A program made the position numbers and the translations under genes. Below are positions 46,704 to 56,656 of a stretch of DNA of 61,962 nt, in pieces. Numbering within the stretch: position 1 is the first letter of the stretch; each line of letters opens with the position of its first letter. Source of the stretch: Desulfoscipio geothermicus (GTDB taxonomy: Bacteria; Bacillota; Desulfotomaculia; Desulfotomaculales; Desulfallaceae); the NCBI GenBank assembly GCA_016841645.1, contig JAENYS010000014.1, positions 1 through 61,962 of the forward strand, in the 5' to 3' direction. Below the pieces are notes generated by a model that was not told the DNA's origin, did not search any database, and saw only the letters and a program-made list of their open reading frames with translations.

Positions 46704-47129
46704 TCATTTTCTCCACACCATAGAATATTCTTTTTCTTTGGTGTCTTCATTTATTTTTTCTTTTTGAATTTTAAATCCATGCTTTTTGTAGAATTTGACT
46801 GCTATTTCGTTTTTAACATAAACATCTAATTCCAGAAAAAAATAAAGCTGCTTGCATTGTTCTATTAAAGCACTACCTACTCCTCTCGATTGGAATTGAT
46901 CGGCAACAAACAGTCCGGCAATATAAGATATATTCGTAATGCCGACAAAGCCTTGTATACTAGAATTATCTTGATAAACCAAAATATCAGCCTGTGGTAA
47001 AAGGTTCTTTACAAGGGCAAAGTTATTGAACCAATACTGTTCAGGAATAAAATCATGAGCTTTAATATTAGTTATCAACCAAATTTTCATTACTTCATCA
47101 AGTTTAGATATGTTAAAATCTTGTATCAT
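46704..47129 (-). CDS. GNAT-family N-acetyltransferase
   Basis: The 141-residue protein contains the GNAT acetyl-CoA motif A, LFVADQFQSRGVGSALIEQC (about residues 72-91), followed by ELDVYVKNEIAVKFYKKHGF (motif B). It resembles the YjaB/PhnO-like small acetyltransferases; the substrate is unknown. Strongly AT-rich codon use sets it apart from the conserved genes nearby, as for other genes in this stretch. Confidence 0.85.
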   Translation of the reverse strand: MIQDFNISKLDEVMKIWLITNIKAHDFIPEQYWFNNFALVKNLLPQADILVYQDNSSIQGFVGITNISYIAGLFVADQFQSRGVGSALIEQCKQLYFFLELDVYVKNEIAVKFYKKHGFKIQKEKINEDTKEKEYSMVWRK

Positions 47130-47573
47130 GCTGGACTCCTAAAATAAATAACCTGGGTTTTTATTTGCACTGTATTAGCTTCGCATTAGACATAATATCT
47201 ATAATACGGCATCTAATTCATTCTGCAATCGTACATAATCTTGGTACAAATGTACCCCATTGATGCTGCATACATAGTCATTATTATAATTCTACATAAT
47301 ATGTTAAACCCTTCTAACTTTTCAATTATTTCACAGGTTTCCAGAGTGACCACCAGAGTCATAATTAATTAAATATGATGATGAAATTATTTATTTGGTA
47401 GTCAAATGGCCATTTATGCAAAACTTACAAAACCAAGGTCCAAATAATCATAATCAACAGGTCTGGATAGTTGCTGTGCTGTGCAGTGCAGCAAAATGCG
47501 AATTTCGTACGCTAAGCCAAAATTTTGAGTGCAAAACCGGATCTACTAAAAAGATCTGGCTTTGCACTTTTTT
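47130..47573. other. Spacer with an orphan terminator
   Basis: AT-rich with no supported gene. At 47529-47573 AGTGCAAAACCGGATC and GATCTGGCTTTGCACT form a bulged stem followed by TTTTTT on the plus strand, a strong terminator with no recognisable gene upstream, suggesting a deleted gene. Confidence 0.5.
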
Positions 47574-47634
47574 CTGAGTGGCCGTAACGAATCTAGAGAT
47601 GTAGTTTATTTCACATTGAATGTGTTACGTCCTT

Positions 47635-47826
47635 TTATTTCATTGGATACCCTACACCCCCAGTTAATTGATAAAGTATAAGTTGATTTAAACTTACATT
47701 CTCAGCTTTGGCCTTTTCAGATAGGGCCTTGTGTAGAGACTTTGGCATTCTTAGCCTTAACTGACCGGAGAAATCATCGGTTGCTTTACTGGTAACGATA
47801 AGGGGAGTGAAATTCCCCAGGTCTAC
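47635..47826 (-). pseudogene. C-terminal remnant of a HicB-type antitoxin
   Basis: A minus-strand frame encodes SGQLRLRMPKSLHKALSEKA followed by AENVSLNQLILYQL, the ribbon-helix-helix end typical of HicB antitoxins. It has no proper start or N-terminal HicB domain, and no HicA toxin is next to it. Confidence 0.6.
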
Positions 47827-47857
47827 TCACCCCCCATAAAAGACAAAACATTTGGCA

Positions 47858-49723
47858 CTACCTTAACTTAAACCGTTTCGATTGATCATCCAATTCCTCC
47901 GATAAACCAGCCAGATTTTGTGTGGTGGAGGCTATTTCCTCCATCGTGGCCGTCTGTTCTTCGGTTGCTGCAGCCACATTTTGCATCCCTGCTGACATTT
48001 GCTCCGTGGCTGATGCTACTTCCTTGGACTTTGTTGCTGAACTTTTCACCGTATCCGTAATCTCTTTTAATTTATTATTAATATCTTGGACAACTGCCGT
48101 CCCCAAATTAATCTCTTTTATGGCTCCTGCCATGCCATTCACTGCATTTTTTAATTCCGCTTGAATGGCATTGATTATGGTTGATATTTCCTTTGTAGCT
48201 GTGGCTGATTGTTCTGCTAGCTTCCTAACTTCATCAGCAACTACTGCGAATCCCCGACCATGTTCTCCAGCCCTAGCAGCTTCGATAGCAGCATTAAGAG
48301 CCAGTAAATTTGTCTGATCAGCAATATTATTAATTAAATCAACCATCTTACTAATTACCTGAGAATTATCATTTACATGATCAAAAGCCTCTTTAACCTC
48401 ACTTGCTGAACCTGAAATATTTTGCATCTGTACTGTAACTTTTTCAGCTATAATGTTGCCTTCAGCTGCAAGTTCAGAAATCTTCTCGGATTCTTTAAAT
48501 ATGTCTTGAATATTTTGCGTTACTTGCCCCACTGTCGCAGCTATTCCATTCATAGTGGCAGCAGTTTCAGTGACTCCGGCAGACACGTTTTCAGCACTGG
48601 CAGATAGTTCAGCTGCAGATGCAGCAACATTCTGCGACTTTTCTTGAAGCTGTCTCGCAAGATTTTTAAGTTTTCCGAGCATAGTATTAAAGGATTTAGC
48701 AAGGTTACCAATCTCATCTTTTGATTTTACTATAATCGCTTCACTGGTAAGGTCGCCGTCGGCAATTTTGGCTGCCTCAGCATTTAATAAGTAGATAGGT
48801 TTAGAAAGATTATTGCTTATATAAAAAGCAAATACTAGTGAAAAGAGCATAAACAATAACCCGGCAATAATAATTGACATTTTCAATTTATCTAATCCAC
48901 TTAGTATTTCCTCTTCTGGCACTGTTACTGCAAGTGACCAGTCTGTGCCATCAATCTTATGATAACTAACATATTTACTAACACCTTGATAGGTATATTC
49001 TCCGAATCCCGAATTTCCCGCCACCATTTGCTTTTCTATTTCAACAAGAGGTTGAAGTGATGGGTCTTTCTTTACATTTTCAAAATTATTATCCATGTTA
49101 ATTACAAGGTCTCTGTTTTTATTCGCTATTGTTGTACCCTGCTTGTTTATCATAAATGATGACCCTGTTTTACCAACTACAATACTATCTGTTTCTTTGC
49201 TCAGACTAGTACCGTCCGTAGCTGCGACTAAAACCCCAATGATATTGTCATCGTACTTTATTGGAACTGCATATACTACTATTATAGAACTATCAATCTT
49301 GGCTATAAGAGGATCTGACACTGCCGGTTGCCCTGACATAGCTTTTTTGAAGTAATCTCTATCCAAAATATTAGCAGTGGTTCCGTTTGAATATAACAAT
49401 TCCCCATCTGTTGTGGCAATTCCCAGTCTTTTGTAACCATTGTCTTTAACATCCTGATTAAGAATTATTTTCTTCTCATCCCATTTAATATCAGGATTCA
49501 TTATAACTTCTCTATTCGCAATGGCCCTTAATTTACTTAATTGCACTTCTACCTGACTAGATAATCGATATGCACCTTGCGTTGCCACCTCAGCTAAAAT
49601 CATCTTAGCATTTTCTGCTAATGCATTATAAGCGTTTATGTAGGACGAAATGCCTAAACCCGCACACACCGTTATCAATAAAGCCCCTAAATAAATAATC
49701 ATTTTTAATTTTATGCTTTTCAA
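47858..49723 (-). CDS. Methyl-accepting chemotaxis protein with Cache sensor
   Basis: A 621-residue transmembrane receptor: N-terminal helix (about 8-30), extracellular double-Cache domain (about 35-275, with [18 protein letters not shown] and [20 protein letters not shown]), second helix (about 280-305), HAMP ([20 protein letters not shown]) and a signalling domain with the hairpin tip [20 protein letters not shown]. The ligand is unknown. A TTG start (49723) lies eight bases after AGGAAGG. No chemotaxis genes are nearby. Confidence 0.94.
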   Translation of the reverse strand: MKSIKLKMIIYLGALLITVCAGLGISSYINAYNALAENAKMILAEVATQGAYRLSSQVEVQLSKLRAIANREVIMNPDIKWDEKKIILNQDVKDNGYKRLGIATTDGELLYSNGTTANILDRDYFKKAMSGQPAVSDPLIAKIDSSIIVVYAVPIKYDDNIIGVLVAATDGTSLSKETDSIVVGKTGSSFMINKQGTTIANKNRDLVINMDNNFENVKKDPSLQPLVEIEKQMVAGNSGFGEYTYQGVSKYVSYHKIDGTDWSLAVTVPEEEILSGLDKLKMSIIIAGLLFMLFSLVFAFYISNNLSKPIYLLNAEAAKIADGDLTSEAIIVKSKDEIGNLAKSFNTMLGKLKNLARQLQEKSQNVAASAAELSASAENVSAGVTETAATMNGIAATVGQVTQNIQDIFKESEKISELAAEGNIIAEKVTVQMQNISGSASEVKEAFDHVNDNSQVISKMVDLINNIADQTNLLALNAAIEAARAGEHGRGFAVVADEVRKLAEQSATATKEISTIINAIQAELKNAVNGMAGAIKEINLGTAVVQDINNKLKEITDTVKSSATKSKEVASATEQMSAGMQNVAAATEEQTATMEEIASTTQNLAGLSEELDDQSKRFKLR

Positions 49724-49811
49724 GCGAATCACCTTCCTACAATATGTTTTTCATTATTCACACTCAATTTTTAGGTACATGTCGCACTCATGCCATTTAT
49801 TTGCCAGGCAA

Positions 49812-50543
49812 TCATAAAAAGCCTACTCCCCAGCCGGCGCCGGTAAACCAGCGGCACAAATCGTCCAAAGTGCCGTGCCGGTCGACCATTTTGCCGTAAT
49901 CTGCCTGCCCGGGATTAATCAGGTAATCCGTCACCAGGTAGGTATGCATCCCAACGGCAGATACCGCCATGTCCATGGGCACATCATTGCCCACCATTAG
50001 ACAATCCCCGGGCGGCAAGTCCAACCGCCCGGCAATTTCCAGGTAATATTCGGGATACGGCTTGCAAAAGTGCATCTCTTCATAGCTGGTTACCATTTCC
50101 CAGGATAAATCAGCCACCCCGGCCCAGGCCATGCGATCATAAATAGCCTCGCGTGGAAACACAGGGTTAGTTGCCAATACAATGCGCAACCCCCGATCTA
50201 GAGCGGCCTGCACTACCTGCCGGGCCAGGGGAGAGGGATCGGTTAACCGGGCCAACTCTTTATATTCATTAGCATAAAATTTATTTAGCAGCGGTTCCAG
50301 GTCCTCGTGGCAGTCGGCCAAGCGTAATCGAAAATCGTTCCAGAACACCTCGGCGTTGGTCAATGCCGCATCACGATTGGCCAACATAGCACCGGTGCTA
50401 CCCATAAGAGCCCGGGTAAACCGGCCCGAGTCAACCACCGGTGCCACTGCACGGGCTATCTCTTTAAAATATTCCTTTATAAAATCATCGTCATTCACCT
50501 TTAGGAGAGTTCCATCCAGGTCAAACAGTACCGCCTGCAACAA
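49812..50543 (-). CDS. HAD-superfamily hydrolase
   Basis: The 243-residue protein has HAD motif I LFDLDGTLL at the N-terminus, motif II VLATNP, motif III Lys in EMHFCKPYPEYY and motif IV MVGNDVPMDM. It has an alpha-helical C1-type cap between motifs I and II. The substrate is unknown; phosphoglycolate-phosphatase-like enzymes share the layout. The TTG at 50543 is chosen since AAAGGGTG lies upstream. It follows deoC by 64 bases and may be co-transcribed. Confidence 0.88.
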   Translation of the reverse strand: MLQAVLFDLDGTLLKVNDDDFIKEYFKEIARAVAPVVDSGRFTRALMGSTGAMLANRDAALTNAEVFWNDFRLRLADCHEDLEPLLNKFYANEYKELARLTDPSPLARQVVQAALDRGLRIVLATNPVFPREAIYDRMAWAGVADLSWEMVTSYEEMHFCKPYPEYYLEIAGRLDLPPGDCLMVGNDVPMDMAVSAVGMHTYLVTDYLINPGQADYGKMVDRHGTLDDLCRWFTGAGWGVGFL

Positions 50544-50607
50544 GTTTATACACACCCTTTATGACATTTACTCAAAAATCATTTCGCGAAAAAGCAAACA
50601 GATTCCT

Positions 50608-51285
50608 TCATTTATTCATTTCCTTAATGATATTCACCCCCGCGCCGGCCCCTATCCGGCTTGCCCCTGCTCTAATCATGGCCAGGGCCTGCCCGGCTGT
50701 TTTTATACCCCCGGAAGCCTTGACGCCCATTTCCGGCCTTACGATAGCACGCATCAACGCCACATCCTCCACCGCAGCGCCTTCAGGACCAAAACCGGTG
50801 CTGGTTTTGACAAATCGTGCCCCGGCCCGGGCAGCCAGTTGGCAAGCCAATATCTTTTGCTCCCGGTTTAAATAACAGGTTTCAATAATTACCTTGGTAA
50901 CAGCATCAGGGTTTTGCGCCCGAGACGCTTCCACCACCGCCCGAATTTCGTTAAGCACAATGTCTGTACAGCGTTCTTTAAGAGCGCCAATGTTAATAAC
51001 CATATCCACTTCCAAGGCACCGTTTTGAACAGCCTGCCCGGCCTCGCCAACCTTATCGGCAGTAGAAGTGGCACCCAAGGGAAACCCTATCACGGAGCAC
51101 ACCGCCACACCCGAGCCAGCCAATTGTTCGGCGGCCAGGGACACCCAATATGGATTGACACACACAGCGGCAAAATTATATTCCCTGGCCTCGGCACATA
51201 ATGTAATAATATCCTTGCTTGTAGCTGCAGGATTAAGCAAGGTATGGTCAATCATACCGGCCAGTTTAATTTTAGTTATCTCCAT
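50608..51285 (-). CDS. deoC: Deoxyribose-phosphate aldolase
   Basis: DeoC cleaves 2-deoxyribose-5-phosphate to acetaldehyde and glyceraldehyde-3-phosphate via a Schiff base. The 225-residue protein has DHTLLNP near the N-terminus, VIGFPLGATST, EVDMVINIGAL, VKTSTGFGPEGA with the Schiff-base Lys, and KASGGIKT. AAAGGAGC lies before the ATG. No other nucleoside-catabolism gene is adjacent. Confidence 0.96.
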   Translation of the reverse strand: MEITKIKLAGMIDHTLLNPAATSKDIITLCAEAREYNFAAVCVNPYWVSLAAEQLAGSGVAVCSVIGFPLGATSTADKVGEAGQAVQNGALEVDMVINIGALKERCTDIVLNEIRAVVEASRAQNPDAVTKVIIETCYLNREQKILACQLAARAGARFVKTSTGFGPEGAAVEDVALMRAIVRPEMGVKASGGIKTAGQALAMIRAGASRIGAGAGVNIIKEMNK

Positions 51286-51380
51286 AATACATTGCTCCTT
51301 TTTTTATGCAAAGCTAATAACCGGCAAATCTTATGTATTATTGTACCATCGACGCCCAAGCAATGCCTACTATAAAAAAA

Positions 51381-51428
51381 GAATGGTGAATGAGATAGCC
51401 CAGGTTGGCCGGCCCATTCACCATTTTT
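51381..51428. terminator. Terminator of the DUF3842 gene
   Basis: AATGGTGAATG and CATTCACCATT pair around a GC-rich loop, with T runs outside both arms, so it can work in either direction. It lies about 40 bases after the DUF3842 stop. Confidence 0.75.
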
Positions 51429-51467
51429 CCAAGCATACTTAAATATAACTCCTGTTCATTTACAATG

Positions 51468-51902
51468 CTAAAGTGCTAAATACTCGCGCACTCTTTTCAC
51501 CAACATATCCACCAAGTGCGGCATTGGTTCATTCATGCTGCCTATCATCTCGACACCTGCCCGGTTCAAATATAAAACATATTTGGGAGCCGGAGACATA
51601 GCCACCGCTTCAGCAGCGACTGTGGTCATTTCCCCGCCGAAACCGTAGGGCATAAGCATGCCCACCGTTCCGGCAAACAAATCAATTTGCTGCGCATTGA
51701 AAATAATAGCGTTTTCGCCACTGGCCGCTTCGTTGGCCCCACCTTTAAGCATGCGACTTGCCGCAAGAGCGTTGGTGCCCAGAGCAATAATTTCCACCTT
51801 ACCGGCAGGCAGCGCCATTGCTAATTTTTCTACAATTTGCGCACCAATGCCGCCCCCCTGGCCATCAATAACACCGATGCGAAACAATTTATTTTTAAGC
51901 AT
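51468..51902 (-). CDS. DUF3842 family protein
   Basis: The 144-residue protein begins with LFRIGVIDGQGGGIGAQIVE, a Gly-rich Rossmann-like loop, followed by IIALGTNALAASRMLKGGAN. I assign it to DUF3842, a clostridial family of unknown function. The ATG at 51902 is preferred (GTGAGG upstream) over one 14 codons earlier, and gives the usual N-terminus. Confidence 0.8.
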   Translation of the reverse strand: MLKNKLFRIGVIDGQGGGIGAQIVEKLAMALPAGKVEIIALGTNALAASRMLKGGANEAASGENAIIFNAQQIDLFAGTVGMLMPYGFGGEMTTVAAEAVAMSPAPKYVLYLNRAGVEMIGSMNEPMPHLVDMLVKRVREYLAL

Positions 51903-52080
51903 GTTATATACCTCACGGTCCAAACAAAGGCTAAAATGCTGCACAGACTAATCGCATAAAGCAAAAAACCATGCGACAATGCCTTCACTTCCTTAAATGC
52001 ATAACCTCCATGGTTATTTTTTAAAGTATCACATTATTAGTTAAAAGTAAAACGTTTTTTAACCAACCGTTTTTACTAAC

Positions 52081-52116
52081 AATAAACGGGCGAACACAAG
52101 GATCGCCCGTTTATTG
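52081..52116 (-). terminator. Terminator of the Tyr-rich secreted protein gene
   Basis: Perfect 14-base arms CAATAAACGGGCGA and TCGCCCGTTTATTG with an 8-base loop. U-tracts are modest on both strands. Confidence 0.7.
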
Positions 52117-52154
52117 AAAAATTTAAAATCCTTTTTAGTTAACAATTCAGTCTA

Positions 52155-52589
52155 CTACCTAACATCATAGTAGTATTGTATATTTCCGTTTTTGTCATAA
52201 TAATGATGCCATTTACCATCACGATCGGGATCTAAGTAAACATAACGTTTTTTGCCGTTATCATCTTTGTAATAGTACCAATCTCCGTCATTATCCCAAT
52301 CATAGTAATAATAATTCTTACCATTAGCATCTGTATAACGATACAAACTACCGCCTCGGGAGTAACTATAACCCCAATCGCGGGTATTAAAGTAACTACG
52401 ATCATAAATACCTTTAACCACCACCGGGCCGTCAAAGCCCGACCAGTAATGACCATGCTGGCCATTGCTCACCCAGCCGCTACCGCCATTATTAAAATAT
52501 GTCACATATCCGCTGGAATGGGCAAAAGCTGCAGAAACCATCGTCATTGAAAGCAATAATGCCATGATTAGCACAACTGATTTACGCAA
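52155..52589 (-). CDS. Secreted Tyr/Trp-rich protein with DxDxDG loops
   Basis: The 144-residue protein starts at a TTG (52589) after AAAGGAGTGG and has a signal peptide (LRKSVVLIMALLLSMTMVSA) probably cleaved after AFA. The mature part is very rich in Tyr, Asp, Gly and Trp. Its last 60 residues repeat a unit of about 22 residues: DANGKNYYYYDWDNDGDWYY, then DDNGKKRYVYLDPDRDGKWH, then DKNGNIQYYYD. DWDNDGDW and DPDRDGKW resemble Ca2+-binding DxDxDG loops. Function unknown; a surface or spore matrix role is inference. Confidence 0.7.
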   Translation of the reverse strand: MRKSVVLIMALLLSMTMVSAAFAHSSGYVTYFNNGGSGWVSNGQHGHYWSGFDGPVVVKGIYDRSYFNTRDWGYSYSRGGSLYRYTDANGKNYYYYDWDNDGDWYYYKDDNGKKRYVYLDPDRDGKWHHYYDKNGNIQYYYDVR

Positions 52590-52824
52590 TTTACAACCAC
52601 TCCTTTTTGTCACTACCATGATGTCTTATATATTGTAATGCAACCATGTGTTTAAGACAAGCAAATTGCCATTTATCTGGTAATGTATATTTTTGAATAA
52701 CAGTCTAACGCTGTTAATGTGCTCAAATCAAAACAAACACATGCTTTACAATACTAATAGTTAATTATAAAGTAGTAGTAACCCTGTGGTTTTACTTGAT
52801 TCGTTATACGGAGGTGTTGAAATT

Positions 52825-54225
52825 TTGAACCAGGATGCGCAATTTAAAAGGCATACCCTGATTACCATTACTATGGCCTCGTTTTTAACACCCTTCATGG
52901 GCAGCGCCATAAATCTAGCCATACCCGCTATTGGTGAACAGTTTAACGCCGGCGCCATGCACTTAAGCTGGGTGGTTACCAGTTACATACTGGCTTCGGC
53001 AGCCTTCCTGGTTCCTTTTGGCAGATTGGCGGATATTGTGGGCAGGAAAAAAGTTTTTGTTGCCGGTGTAGCTTCTTTTTCCCTCTTTTCTTTTTTATGC
53101 GGCCTGGCTAAATCTGTAGAAATGCTTATCCTCTTCAGGGTATTGCAAGGTATCGGGAGCGCTATGGTTTTCAGTACCGCAATGGCTATCCTGACTTCGG
53201 TTTTTCCGCCTCAGGAGAGGGGCAAAATATTGGGCATCAATGTGGCCACGGTTTATATCGGACTATCTCTTGGACCCGTGCTGGGCGGTACATTGAACCA
53301 TAATCTTGGCTGGCAGTCTATTTTTTATTTCTGTGTGCTGATTAGCTTGGCTGTTATAATAATGAGTCTTACCAAATTAAAAGGAGAGTGGGCGGGAGCC
53401 AGGGGAGAAAGCTATGACCTGGCCGGAGCGGTTCTCTACTCCGTTGGTCTGGTAGCCTTTATGTACGGTATATCCAGCATCACCACTTCAACCTGGTCCG
53501 GGTACATTTTTATCGCCGGGCTTATCATACTGGCCATATTCATCCGGCATGAAATGAAAACTGAATACCCTGTGCTTAATTTAAAACTTTTCAGCGGGAA
53601 TATAGCCTTCGGCTTTTCCAACCTTGCGGCATTGATTAATTACAGCGCCACCTTTGCGGTAAGTTTTTTACTTTCCCTGTTTCTCCAGGTAATTATGGGC
53701 TACAACTCCCAACAGGCCGGATTAATTTTGTTGGCCCAACCGGTGCTCATGGCATTATTATCACCATTTGCCGGCAAGCTTTCCGACCGGGTGCAGCCCC
53801 GGATAGTCGCCTCCTGGGGTATGGCCTTGTCCACCTTGGGATTGTTTATTTTTGTTTTTTTAACCGAGCAAACCCCCATATGGTTTGTGCTAATTAACCT
53901 GGCGCTTTTGGGAATAGGATTTGCCTTGTTCTCTTCCCCCAACAGCAATGCTGTCATGGGCTCGGTAGAAAAGAAATATTATGGTATCGCTTCATCCACG
54001 CTGGGCACTATGCGTCTCGCCGGACAGGCCGTAAGCATGACTATAGCTACTTTAATCATTGCCATGTTTGTCGGAAGCGTAGAATTTAACCAAGCCGACG
54101 TAAGCCAGTTAAGCCAAAGTATTAAAACAGCCTTTATTGTTTTTGCCATCACATGTTTAGCCGGCATATTCGCATCGCTGGCCCGGGGCGATATTAATTC
54201 CGGCGGCATGCCTCAAAGAAACTAA
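52825..54225 (+). CDS. MFS transporter, DHA2 (14-TMS) drug-efflux family
   Basis: This 466-residue permease has about 14 hydrophobic helices. Signatures are FLTPFMGSAINLAIPAIG in helix 1, the loop motif GRLADIVGRKKVF (G-x-LaD-x-xGrk-x), RVLQGIGSAMVF in helix 4 and LGPVLGGTL in helix 5, as in EmrB/QacA-like drug:H+ antiporters. The substrate is unknown. TTG 52825 lies eight bases after GGAGGTG; the upstream ORF extension lacks a site. Confidence 0.92.
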   Translation: MNQDAQFKRHTLITITMASFLTPFMGSAINLAIPAIGEQFNAGAMHLSWVVTSYILASAAFLVPFGRLADIVGRKKVFVAGVASFSLFSFLCGLAKSVEMLILFRVLQGIGSAMVFSTAMAILTSVFPPQERGKILGINVATVYIGLSLGPVLGGTLNHNLGWQSIFYFCVLISLAVIIMSLTKLKGEWAGARGESYDLAGAVLYSVGLVAFMYGISSITTSTWSGYIFIAGLIILAIFIRHEMKTEYPVLNLKLFSGNIAFGFSNLAALINYSATFAVSFLLSLFLQVIMGYNSQQAGLILLAQPVLMALLSPFAGKLSDRVQPRIVASWGMALSTLGLFIFVFLTEQTPIWFVLINLALLGIGFALFSSPNSNAVMGSVEKKYYGIASSTLGTMRLAGQAVSMTIATLIIAMFVGSVEFNQADVSQLSQSIKTAFIVFAITCLAGIFASLARGDINSGGMPQRN

Positions 54226-54352
54226 ATAAAGGCACACTGCTAACGAGTTTTTTTAATCGTCATATAAAAAACAAGCAAACCCGAAACTTTTGCAGCCAAT
54301 GCAAATTGTATTTATGCAACTGCCAAAGTTTTAATTATTGCGCAAATACAGT

Positions 54353-54385
54353 AAACCCCGTGGGACTCCGTCACACGGGGTTTTT
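54353..54385. terminator. Terminator shared by the MFS and csp genes
   Basis: AAACCCCGTG and CACGGGGTTT with an 11-base loop, followed by TTTTC on the plus strand. The convergent genes end on either side; the tail favours the plus strand. Confidence 0.75.
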
Positions 54386-54399
54386 CGGACTTTTTTCGA

Positions 54400-54597
54400 C
54401 TAGAGCACTTGCACGTTGGACGCCTGCTGCCCCCGGGGGCCTTCAGCAACTTCAAATGCCACTCTTTGACCTTCGCTTAAGGATTTAAAACCGTTGGTTT
54501 GAATGGCCGAATAATGGACAAAAACATCTCTGCCGTTTTCACCTTCAATAAATCCATAGCCTTTACTGTCATTAAACCATTTTACTGTTCCTTGCAA
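54400..54597 (-). CDS. csp: Cold-shock protein (CspA family)
   Basis: The 65-residue single OB-fold domain has RNP1-like KGYGFIE and RNP2-like VFVHYSAI and an N-terminal GTVKWFN, typical of RNA-chaperone cold-shock proteins. It ends in [10 protein letters not shown], as in family members. AGGAGGAAAG lies before the ATG. Monocistronic. Confidence 0.96.
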   Translation of the reverse strand: MQGTVKWFNDSKGYGFIEGENGRDVFVHYSAIQTNGFKSLSEGQRVAFEVAEGPRGQQASNVQVL

Positions 54598-54766
54598 TAT
54601 ACTTTCCTCCTGTAAGTTAATCTACCATATATTATGGCCAACTTTGCGTCATAAATTACATACATTTTTTACGTTATCCAACTACTACTCCATATTTATT
54701 GATTATCTATCGTTCCTGTCTGCTATACTATGATTAACATGTTAGTTTTTAAAGGAGGTAGCCGCC

Positions 54767-54970
54767 ATGGAAAACAACATTGATTTGGATTTATTAAAAA
54801 AGAAATTAACCGAATTAAGAGAGGAACTGGCCGATCTAGAGAAGGAAAGAACATATATGCTGAGCAAAACCAATATTCACGTGCCCGGCTCCGCCGCCGG
54901 CAAATATTACGGAGAAATAGAAAAAACTAAGGAAAAGATACGAGAAATAGAAGACCGGCTACAAGTCTGA
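54767..54970 (+). CDS. Small coiled-coil protein, unknown
   Basis: A 67-residue charged protein with two helical heptad-like stretches (about 7-30 and 47-65) joined by HVPGSAAGKYY. AAAGGAGGTAGCC precedes the ATG, so it is probably a real gene. No family recognised. Confidence 0.6.
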   Translation: MENNIDLDLLKKKLTELREELADLEKERTYMLSKTNIHVPGSAAGKYYGEIEKTKEKIREIEDRLQV

Positions 54971-55075
54971 AGCCGGGCACGCCGGTCAACGTTCAAGCAA
55001 TCTTATAACGTTCGGTAAAACTACTTTTTTCTCTGTCTACAAAAGATTTTGCGTGATAATCAAACACACAAACAG

Positions 55076-56656
55076 TTAGTCAACTGTGACAATACGAGCT
55101 GCCGGGTCCCAGTTGACCAGTGCACCGAAATATTCACCCACATAGCGCACCGGCACCATGGTACGACCGTTTTTAACAACAGGCATAGTGTCCATACTCT
55201 TAAGTTCTTTGCCTACCAACACCATGTTACTGTTCAGCATAAAAATGCTTGTCTGGTCCTGCTTGACGATGGTAATTTCCTTTGTTTCACCGTTAAAGTC
55301 CACAGTCGCATCTAGAGCCTCAACAATAGCCCTGAGCGGAACCATCAAGCGGTTATTTGCATCCATAAAAGGAGCTGCATCAAAGTCAATGGACCGGCCT
55401 TCCACTATAACACTAATAGGTCGCTGTTGCTGCTCAACCTGACCGGCATCTAAACCGGGCTCCTGCCCAGTCCCGTCGCCATAAATCAAGTACTGCTTCC
55501 GCTGCTCCTTAAACCGGTTTAACTCCCCGGCATATTGCGCTTCGATCTGCTGGGGTGTCAGACCTTGTTCCAGGTACCGGCCTAGTTTATCGGTACCCAT
55601 AATTTTATCGAACATAACCACGGTTGCACCGCTTTTGGGAACTGTAAAGTTAGTTAACGAATGAGCATAGGTTAAAGCGTAAATACCTGTTTTAGCCGGG
55701 TTAAAGGTGTAATAATCTGAAATGTGCAGCCGGGCACCACCCTTATCGCCTATTTGTTCAGCCTCAAACTCAACCCCCGGCAGTCCCGCCTTATTTAGTA
55801 AATCGGCAAACTTTTGGGCATCCAAACCTTTGCCGCCAATCCACTTGAATTTATCGGCCTGGCCGATACCCGTTCCTTCCCCCAATCCGGTAGCCATATA
55901 ACCGAAAACGGAATCCAGATCAGGTATGTTGGGTGAAGTTGGCACCCAGGGCAAACCGGTATCCTGGTAGATCATAGAGCGAGTATATCCCTCCATGGGC
56001 ACCACTTCAATTCCGGCGCCAATTTTACGGTTATAAAACCGGGCCAGTTCCCCGGCTGTCATTCCATGGGCCATTGGTAAATTATCCACACCCACAAAAG
56101 TAATATATGGATCTTCCATCATGGGTCCCTCTACTATCTCGCCGCCGACCGGGTTGGGGCGGTCCAGAATCACCACGGTTTTATTGTATTTCTTCGCCGC
56201 CACCATACAGTAATTAAGCGTGGACATATAAGTATAGGACCTGGCTCCAATATCCTGCACATCGAATACCAGTACATCCACGTTTTTCAGCATTTCGGCG
56301 CTGGGCTCTCTGGTTGCCCCGTACAGACTGTATACGGGTATGCCCAGCGTCGGGTGCGTGTAAGATTCGACATAAGCACCGGCTTTGGCCGTGCCGTCAA
56401 TACCATGCTCCGGCCCGAACAAGGCCGTTAAATTTATGGAAGGATCATCCGCCAATACATCAATAGTGCTTACACCCCGGCTATTTACGCCACTCTGGTT
56501 GGTAACCAAACCCACTTTCTTACCATCAATTAAGTGGTGATACTTGGTCATCAACAGCTCATTACCCAGCTTGAAATTACTCGTTTGGGCAAAGGCCGCA
56601 TTACAGAAAAGCAACAAGGCCGCTACTGCAATCAATAAGGTAAATATTTTTCGCAT
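55076..56656 (-). CDS. NamZ-like exo-muramidase (DUF1343) with CuAO-N domain
   Basis: A 526-residue secreted protein: signal peptide (about 1-23), then the DUF1343/NamZ domain (about 30-400) with GLVTNQSGV, LFGPEHGIDG, DVQDIGARSYTY, ILDRPNPVGG and YFYDYY-type C-terminal segments. B. subtilis NamZ releases MurNAc from peptidoglycan ends. The last 120 residues form a copper-amine-oxidase N-terminal-like domain (VPLRAIVEALDATVDFN...VPVRYVGEYFGA), common on clostridial cell-surface proteins and presumably wall-binding. Upstream of a lipoprotein gene on the opposite strand. Confidence 0.88.
   Translation of the reverse strand: MRKIFTLLIAVAALLLFCNAAFAQTSNFKLGNELLMTKYHHLIDGKKVGLVTNQSGVNSRGVSTIDVLADDPSINLTALFGPEHGIDGTAKAGAYVESYTHPTLGIPVYSLYGATREPSAEMLKNVDVLVFDVQDIGARSYTYMSTLNYCMVAAKKYNKTVVILDRPNPVGGEIVEGPMMEDPYITFVGVDNLPMAHGMTAGELARFYNRKIGAGIEVVPMEGYTRSMIYQDTGLPWVPTSPNIPDLDSVFGYMATGLGEGTGIGQADKFKWIGGKGLDAQKFADLLNKAGLPGVEFEAEQIGDKGGARLHISDYYTFNPAKTGIYALTYAHSLTNFTVPKSGATVVMFDKIMGTDKLGRYLEQGLTPQQIEAQYAGELNRFKEQRKQYLIYGDGTGQEPGLDAGQVEQQQRPISVIVEGRSIDFDAAPFMDANNRLMVPLRAIVEALDATVDFNGETKEITIVKQDQTSIFMLNSNMVLVGKELKSMDTMPVVKNGRTMVPVRYVGEYFGALVNWDPAARIVTVD

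Noticed and set aside
47395-47577. 60-residue plus-strand frame ending in the orphan terminator
   Set aside because: No ribosome-binding site and its C-terminus is encoded by the terminator stem.
55546-55575. GTGTCAGACCTTGTT inside the NamZ-like gene
   Set aside because: It matches only part of the family A head and lies in the coding sequence without arm or palindrome; chance similarity.
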